Source of the DNA: PALSA-1180 sp964624625
GTDB taxonomy: Bacteria; Oederibacteriota; Muellerivitia; Muellerivitales; Muellerivitaceae
Assembly: GCA_964624625.1 (NCBI GenBank)
Contig: CAZUXW010000003.1
Location: forward strand, 1 to 64,000
Reading direction: 5' to 3'
DNA: 64,000 bases
Part shown: positions 59,116 through 64,000 of the stretch, piece by piece
Layout: each line of letters begins with the position of its first letter
How positions within the stretch are numbered: the first letter of the stretch is position 1
The notes under the pieces: model-generated
The model's input: only the letters and a program-made list of their open reading frames with translations
What the model was told of the DNA's origin: nothing
Databases searched by the model: none
Made by a program: the position numbers and the translations under genes

Positions 59116-60563
59116 CCCTTTTCGAATTCCCTTAGGATCACCGTCGCTCTTCCCCTTTCCACCGGAGATAATCCGGGGCGATTGAGGAAATCGTTTAAAA
59201 CTTTTTTCCCCTTTTCCCATTGGCCGATTTGGCTTTGAGCCAGGGCTAAATTGATGGTCAGGGATAGGGGCAGGGGCTCGGATTCGGCCTCCAGCAGCTC
59301 AATCAACCCGGTTTTATTTCCTCTTTTTCCTAATTCGGAGGAAAAGAAAAGGAGTATTTCCTCGTTATGGGGCGAGCGGCGGAGCGCTTCCCTCAAGGTT
59401 TCCTCCGCTCCGGGCCATTGGTCGTCGTCCGCCTGGCCCTGAGCCTTGACCAAAAGGGGCGCGAACCCCGCGGGATTTTCGGCCGCCAACCGGTCCAGCC
59501 ATTCCAATCCCTCCTCTTTTCGGTCCGTCTCCCGGAACAAATGATAAAGCTGGCGCAAAACGTCCAAGCGCTGGGGATCCAATTGGACCGCTGTTTGGAT
59601 CTCCTCCCAAGCCAGGTCCCTTTCATCGAGGGCTAAATATACCTTGAATAGATTCAAATGAGCCGTTACCGACTGTGGATTTTCATCCAAATAACCCATC
59701 AAATGTTTTTCCGCTTCCTGATAACGGCCCGCCTCCAAATGGACCGTTCCCAGGCCCAAGAGGGCCTCCAAGTTATCCGGGGCGCTTTTCAACGCCTTCT
59801 CAAAAGCCTGGACGGAGAGGCCGTGGATTTGGTTTTGAAGCAGGCCCCAACCCAATTTCAATAAGGCTTCCGGCGCCTGTTCTTTTTCGACGATTTCCCC
59901 CATTTTTTTCTCGTACTCGGCCCTGCGGATGAAAGTCGCCGCCTCCCCTTCCTTTTTACCCAGGCCACGCAGTAAAAAAAGCTCCCCCAATCCCATGAGC
60001 TGCTCCAGCACAAAATGGTCCCCCGGCAGCAGTTCCAAGGCTTTCCAAAAAACTTCCGAGGCTTTTTTCTTTTCCCCCATCGCCTGGTAGGTCCGCCCCA
60101 AGTTGCTGTAAATCCATCCGGACTCGGGAGCCATCCTCAAGGCCTGTTTGTAAAAGGATTCGGATTTTTCCAATTCCCCTGTTATCCGAAAGCAGTATCC
60201 CAGTTGAAAACAAGTTAAAGGGCATTCCGGATCAATATCGAGGATTTCCACCAGTTTCGGGATCGCCTCGGCGAATCGGCCGGATTCGAAATAGGGATTC
60301 ACTTCCAATAATTTCGGCCATTTTTTCACGAAGAGCTGGTAAAGGTAAGCCCCTGGAGCCCCCGGCGACTGCTTTAAAAGCTCTTCCATGGCTCCCACCC
60401 CAGCCTGGAAGTCATAACCCTTTTTTTCTACTTCCTCCTGTTGGTGGATCCAAAGAGGCGCGTGGGAGGGAAGGTGATGGAATTGGGCCAAGGCCTTCGG
60501 AAGGGATACAAAGGTAATTTCCGGCGGAACACCGGGTGATCTTTCAAAAGAATCCGCGCTCAA
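59112..60563 (-). CDS. TPR-repeat protein
   Basis: A 483-residue protein of tandem tetratricopeptide repeats; clear ones are ESGWIYSNLGRTYQAMGEKKKASEVF, DNLEALLGLGTVHLEAGRYQEAEKH and QSVTAHLNLFKVYLALDERDLAW, each cited by its core. No signal peptide or catalytic domain is present. Start TTG 60563 has AAAGGAG seven bases upstream. It sits between two GT-C paralogs; its stop overlaps the next start. A scaffold for the glycosyltransferases or their acceptor is likely. Confidence 0.85.
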   Translation of the reverse strand: MSADSFERSPGVPPEITFVSLPKALAQFHHLPSHAPLWIHQQEEVEKKGYDFQAGVGAMEELLKQSPGAPGAYLYQLFVKKWPKLLEVNPYFESGRFAEAIPKLVEILDIDPECPLTCFQLGYCFRITGELEKSESFYKQALRMAPESGWIYSNLGRTYQAMGEKKKASEVFWKALELLPGDHFVLEQLMGLGELFLLRGLGKKEGEAATFIRRAEYEKKMGEIVEKEQAPEALLKLGWGLLQNQIHGLSVQAFEKALKSAPDNLEALLGLGTVHLEAGRYQEAEKHLMGYLDENPQSVTAHLNLFKVYLALDERDLAWEEIQTAVQLDPQRLDVLRQLYHLFRETDRKEEGLEWLDRLAAENPAGFAPLLVKAQGQADDDQWPGAEETLREALRRSPHNEEILLFFSSELGKRGNKTGLIELLEAESEPLPLSLTINLALAQSQIGQWEKGKKVLNDFLNRPGLSPVERGRATVILREFEKG

Positions 60564-60649
60564 AGTGTTTCTCCTTTCCCGTCCCAGGATGTCGCGACCC
60601 CTAGATTATCCGCCCTCCCGCCGGCCCTGACAACCGCCTCGGCAGGCTC

Positions 60650-62803
60650 TCACTCGTTTGGCTTGACTCCCGTTTTTTCCAGCTCCTCCAAAGCGGCCAG
60701 GCCAGCGGCAGCGGAAGTATGGTTCAGGCCGCAGTGGATGGCTTGTTGAAAATTCTTCCGGGCCATTTCCCAGTAACCGCGCCGCATGTAAAGAGCCCCC
60801 AAACTATTATAAAGATGGGCCGCTGGAATCCCCCGCGCCAGGGCCTTTTGCAGAGCCTGGACTTGGGCGGAATATTCCCGGTCGTGGTAATCATACTCCG
60901 CAATTTTTTCCCAAAAACAGGATTCTAAGAACGGCTCGCCTTTGAACAAGGGATAGAGGCCCGCCAGGCTTTGTAATATCGGTTTTGAACTTTTCCAATC
61001 GTGGTTATCGTAAACCTGGCCTGTCAAACTATGGGAAGCCTGCTCGGCCTCGATATACTTGTTCAAAACCTCAGGGCGGGAAACAGGAAGCGGAAGGACC
61101 CCAAGCATGAGCCCCCCATGGGGTGGGACGCAGTCCGAGGCCAGCCAAAACCAGCTGGCTTCGGGAAATTGTCCGGATAGATAAGGCTGATAATGAACAT
61201 TGATTAAAATCGCCGCCCACCGGCATGGAACCTTCGATAGTTTCTGGTTTTGAGCGGCGTTGAAGGGATAAGTCGCCACGGATAAGCTTTGATCGAATAT
61301 ATCCGGAACCAGGTCCGAGAGAATGGCCCCCGGGCCTTGTTCCTTGTTCAATCTCTCCAATATTCCGAAGGCCCTCAATCTTTCGACCGACTTGGAAGCG
61401 AACCAATTATCCTTAGGGGCCGTCCAAAGGGAATGATAAACCCCGAATAATTGCCTGGCGTCCAAAAGGCTGGAAAACAACATCATTGCCGCCACGAAAT
61501 ATATTCTTTTGTTCTGAGAGAGAGTTGAGGCCAGCGAGGCGAGTCCCAGGCTTGAAGTGAAAATCAAAAATGGCATGGTTTGAACCACGCGGTGGCCGTC
61601 CAACCCGCCCGTCAAAAACCCTGGTAGAATTAAGATGAAAAAGAAGATTCCCTGTTTCCAATAAGAGAATCCCGCCCTCGCTAAAATCACCGTTCCCCAA
61701 AAACAAAAGGCCCCCAACAGGGGATTTAAAAAACCCCCTCCAAAGGGCCGATAAGCGAAAAGGTAGGGAGGAAGACGGCTTCCCCAAAACATGGCGCAGG
61801 TATCGTTCAAACCGGTCCATCCCGGGCCCAATGGGTTTTGCAAAACATAGCGGAAATGTCCCCCTCGATCACCCAGCGTGGTCCAGGCCAAAATCAGGAA
61901 CAATATGATTTCCGGAATAAAAAAATAAAGAAATTTACCCCATTCCCCTCTCCGGGCCCCCACGGTTAGCTTAAAAACAAATAGGGTCAGGATAAAAGCG
62001 ACGATCGACCAGGAGGTGAAGGTGTAAAAACCGACCCCGGCGCAAAATCCCAAAATCCAACTGGATTTCAACCGGGCTTTTTCGCCTTCCGCTCGCAAAA
62101 AAATCCCGAGACAATAAAAGGTCAGGGCCATCCAACCGGCGAGAAAACCACCCTGAACCGAAAATCGACCCAAATAAAGCGGCCAAAAACTGACCGCCCA
62201 AAAACCCGTCAACAGGAACGTGAAGGACCTTGAAAATAATAAGCGCGCGCCGGCGAAAACGAATCCCACGGCCAAGGTGGAAAGCAACGCCGGAAAAAAC
62301 CAAAGCGTCGCAAGGGAAATCCCAAAAATCTTAAAAAATAACCCAAGGCCCCAAACATAGAGAGGAGGCATCCCGCTGAAATCATAGGTGAGCTGCCAAG
62401 CCCCTTTTTCGGCCAACTCGATGGCGTAATGCCCGTTCATCGCCTCGTCTTCCAAGGGCCATTCGGATAGAGTGGTGAGTTGATGGAACCTCAAAAAAAG
62501 AGCGGTCAAAGCCAATAAGATCCAGGCCAGAAGCGGAATTTTGGGGATCCACTCCCCTTGTAAAGCCTCATTCAACGAAGACCTTTTCCCCTGAACGGCC
62601 CGAACGGCAAGAAGGGCCGGCAAGAAAAGGCCGATCAGCGCGATCCAAAATTTCCACTCCAAGGAAATGGTAAAATAAGACAGGACGCTGTTGGCGGCGC
62701 AGAATAAACCAAAAATCATCCAGGGAAAAAAGCGTGATTCCAGCGGGTAAAGCGGTAAACGTTTCAAAGGAGCCGCCTTAAAAAAGATGAACGATCTCTT
62801 CAT
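60650..62803 (-). CDS. GT-C-type membrane glycosyltransferase (GT39/ArnT-like), paralog with TPR-like tail
   Basis: A 717-residue protein with about 10-12 hydrophobic segments. The acidic first-loop motif is WPLEDEAMNGHYAIELAEKG. The soluble C-terminus ends in a TPR-like helix pair (LYNSLGALYMRRGYWEMARK). It aligns by eye with the paralog at 57016-59115 in layout: KFLQ/TLF..LWFFPALLSTLAVG versus TIWLFPAMLSAMTLG, and GVLPLPVSRPEV versus GVIPLNEENRAG. ATG 62803 is the start; a GTG at 62818 has no better ribosome site. First gene of the trio. Lipid-linked sugar donor is expected. Confidence 0.8.
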   Translation of the reverse strand: MKRSFIFFKAAPLKRLPLYPLESRFFPWMIFGLFCAANSVLSYFTISLEWKFWIALIGLFLPALLAVRAVQGKRSSLNEALQGEWIPKIPLLAWILLALTALFLRFHQLTTLSEWPLEDEAMNGHYAIELAEKGAWQLTYDFSGMPPLYVWGLGLFFKIFGISLATLWFFPALLSTLAVGFVFAGARLLFSRSFTFLLTGFWAVSFWPLYLGRFSVQGGFLAGWMALTFYCLGIFLRAEGEKARLKSSWILGFCAGVGFYTFTSWSIVAFILTLFVFKLTVGARRGEWGKFLYFFIPEIILFLILAWTTLGDRGGHFRYVLQNPLGPGWTGLNDTCAMFWGSRLPPYLFAYRPFGGGFLNPLLGAFCFWGTVILARAGFSYWKQGIFFFILILPGFLTGGLDGHRVVQTMPFLIFTSSLGLASLASTLSQNKRIYFVAAMMLFSSLLDARQLFGVYHSLWTAPKDNWFASKSVERLRAFGILERLNKEQGPGAILSDLVPDIFDQSLSVATYPFNAAQNQKLSKVPCRWAAILINVHYQPYLSGQFPEASWFWLASDCVPPHGGLMLGVLPLPVSRPEVLNKYIEAEQASHSLTGQVYDNHDWKSSKPILQSLAGLYPLFKGEPFLESCFWEKIAEYDYHDREYSAQVQALQKALARGIPAAHLYNSLGALYMRRGYWEMARKNFQQAIHCGLNHTSAAAGLAALEELEKTGVKPNE

Positions 62804-62916
62804 TAATAAAAACACCACTGGTAAGCTTCTCTTGCCCCCAACCCGTCGGGCCTAGTTTAAGGGGAATAAGGGTCGTTCCGGTTAGGCATTTCCAAATAAA
62901 AGCGCCTGGAGAATAC

Positions 62917-63894
62917 ATGGAAACTCTGATTTCTTTAGTGGGACCCCTTCATCCGCCCCTGGTGCATTTCGCGGTGGCATGCCCCATTTTAGCTTTCTTC
63001 GCCCTGGCGGCCCAAAGGGTTCTTCAAAAAGAATGGCTGGGCCAGGCCGCCGCGGCCCTTTGGTTTCTCGCATTTTTAACTTCTCTGGCGGCCGGTGTAA
63101 CCGGTCATTTTTTTTCCGTTCATTTAGGATTGGAAACGCAGCTTTCCATTCTTCCCCCCGAGAGCGCCTCCCAAGGCAGGCTTCGGGAGCATGTTTTACT
63201 GGGAAGTGGCTCGATGTTGCTTTCGATCGCCGTCCTTTTCGCGGCCATCCGGACTTTCCGTGAAAAACCCCTCCCTCGGAACACCCAACTTTGGCTCGCC
63301 CTAACCGCCGCGCTCCTCGCCGGTTGGACGGGCCACGAGGGCGGGGAAATGGTTTACGGTTCGGATAACGCCGCCGCTTCGTCGGAGGCAGCCCAAGAAA
63401 AACCGCAAACAGGTGATCCAGCCCATTCCCCCGCTTCGGTAAAATCCACGGAATTCACCAGTCTTTTTCGCGATTATCGAAAAACCCTCACGCCCATGAA
63501 CAGCCGGCCCTGGAACAGCCGGACCCACGGGCACCGCTGGGTCAATACTTTCGTCTCCAAGGACGCCGTAACAGCCTACCAAAAATCCGACCCTTTACCG
63601 GAAGGAAGCCAGGTCGTCAAAGAATCCTTTGAGGACGCCGGCGGTAAACCCTCGGGACAAGCGGGACCCCTTTACGTCATGGTCAAGGGTCCCGCCGCCG
63701 CCTCACCGCGAACGGGAGGGTGGCGTTACGCCCTCGTCTGGGATAAGCCCGTGCCGAACAATCCGGAAAATATTTTATCCCCGGTCCAATGGCTCCCGGG
63801 CGACCCCCATTTAAATTCCTGCGTTAAATGCCACAATCATTTCAAGCTGGCGGATTACCTGGGCGGGATTCCCGAAGGTTTTGAGAATAAATAA
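62917..63894 (+). CDS. DUF2231 membrane domain fused to cytochrome P460-type haem domain
   Basis: A 325-residue protein. Residues 1-150 form a DUF2231 four-helix membrane domain starting GPLHPPLVHFAVACPILAFF with conserved His. After a low-complexity linker (~155-175), a periplasmic domain shows cytochrome P460 features: FRDYRKTLTPMNSRPW, HRWVNTFVSKDAV, SQVVKESFED and WRYALVWDKP. The haem motif is C302-V-K-C305-H306 near the C-terminus. P460 family proteins oxidise hydroxylamine or nitric oxide, or act in detoxification; whether the special lysine cross-link exists here is not visible. ATG 62917 has GGAG upstream. Confidence 0.85.
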   Translation: METLISLVGPLHPPLVHFAVACPILAFFALAAQRVLQKEWLGQAAAALWFLAFLTSLAAGVTGHFFSVHLGLETQLSILPPESASQGRLREHVLLGSGSMLLSIAVLFAAIRTFREKPLPRNTQLWLALTAALLAGWTGHEGGEMVYGSDNAAASSEAAQEKPQTGDPAHSPASVKSTEFTSLFRDYRKTLTPMNSRPWNSRTHGHRWVNTFVSKDAVTAYQKSDPLPEGSQVVKESFEDAGGKPSGQAGPLYVMVKGPAAASPRTGGWRYALVWDKPVPNNPENILSPVQWLPGDPHLNSCVKCHNHFKLADYLGGIPEGFENK

Positions 63895-63947
63895 TAAAGG
63901 AAAAGGGATCCGCCCAAGCCGTCAAACCACCCTAAAACTTCAATACC

Positions 63948-64000
63948 ATGGATTTTGGAAGACTCATGGGGCGAATTGAGTTTACCTGGATGGACACTTT
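63948..64000 (+). CDS. Possible start of a further gene, cut by the window edge
   Basis: An open frame from ATG 63948 (MDFGRLMGRIEFTW..) or ATG 63966 runs to the end without a stop. GGAAG precedes the second ATG by four bases. Only 17 codons are visible, so no product can be named and the reading may be chance. Confidence 0.25.
   Translation, partial: MDFGRLMGRIEFTWMDT

Noticed and set aside
1..64000. tRNA or rRNA genes and insertion sequences
   Set aside because: No T-loop-like GGTTCGAATCC with matching acceptor arms, no rRNA segments and no transposase with catalytic residues were seen by eye; a covariance-model search would be needed to be sure.

Overview
The window is chromosomal DNA of a Gram-negative-type, respiring, uncultivated-looking bacterium with GC a little above half by eye. 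Outer-membrane beta-barrels, type IV pilin-like proteins, a 14-subunit complex I and a FabI-type enoyl reductase point to a diderm. Long Thr-Pro stalks in a secreted protein and many text-like AG-rich intergenic repeats recall genomes binned as candidate phyla (Elusimicrobiota/FCPU426-like), but I cannot place the phylum from sequence alone. I found no phage, insertion sequence, rRNA, tRNA or CRISPR.

Layout. 1-6846 (minus strand): electron-transfer block with succinate dehydrogenase flavoprotein (cut by the window edge) and its cytochrome subunit, a thioredoxin-reductase-like ferredoxin-NAD(P) reductase, a four-cluster ferredoxin and the two-gene 2-oxoacid:ferredoxin oxidoreductase. 7111-11077: a decayed quinone-oxidoreductase gene, two envelope proteins of unknown function, a lone pilin and a thiamine-binding protein. 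11178-25948 (minus): complete nuoA-N operon in canonical order, preceded by a TTGACC/TATAAT promoter and two identical 16-bp palindromes that match the Rex (NADH/NAD+ sensor) operator consensus. Almost every larger gap inside this operon carries its own inverted repeat. 26256-37365: PorT-like barrel, 6-phosphogluconate dehydrogenase, DUF1259 protein, ChrA-type transporter, a fused-permease ABC importer with its ATPase, DedA, an SRPBCC/zinc-ribbon class III cyclase and a pterin dehydratase.

37548-45246 (minus): a four-gene pilus-like surface operon (PilX-like protein, Cys-rich Thr-Pro stalk protein, a giant 1246-residue prepilin-like protein, a 384-residue prepilin-like protein). 45649-56302: repair and housekeeping genes (xthA, Dabb, fabI, radC/lexA with a shared unusual dyad operator, SPL-family radical SAM, NYN protein, NUDIX, aldo/keto reductase, AI-2E permease, rhodanese plus MauE/DoxX). 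56470-63894: an unknown gene, a GT-C glycosyltransferase/TPR/glycosyltransferase trio and a membrane DUF2231-cytochrome P460 fusion.

How it fits together (inference): the oxoacid oxidoreductase reduces ferredoxin, the reductase exchanges electrons between ferredoxin and NAD(P)H, and complex I and succinate dehydrogenase feed quinone, with nuo transcription probably tuned to NADH by Rex. The most unusual content is the giant-pilin operon, the radC-lexA operator, the repeat architecture inside nuo, and a small protein (49922-50413) that looks like a catalytically dead, domesticated Y1/RAYT transposase.
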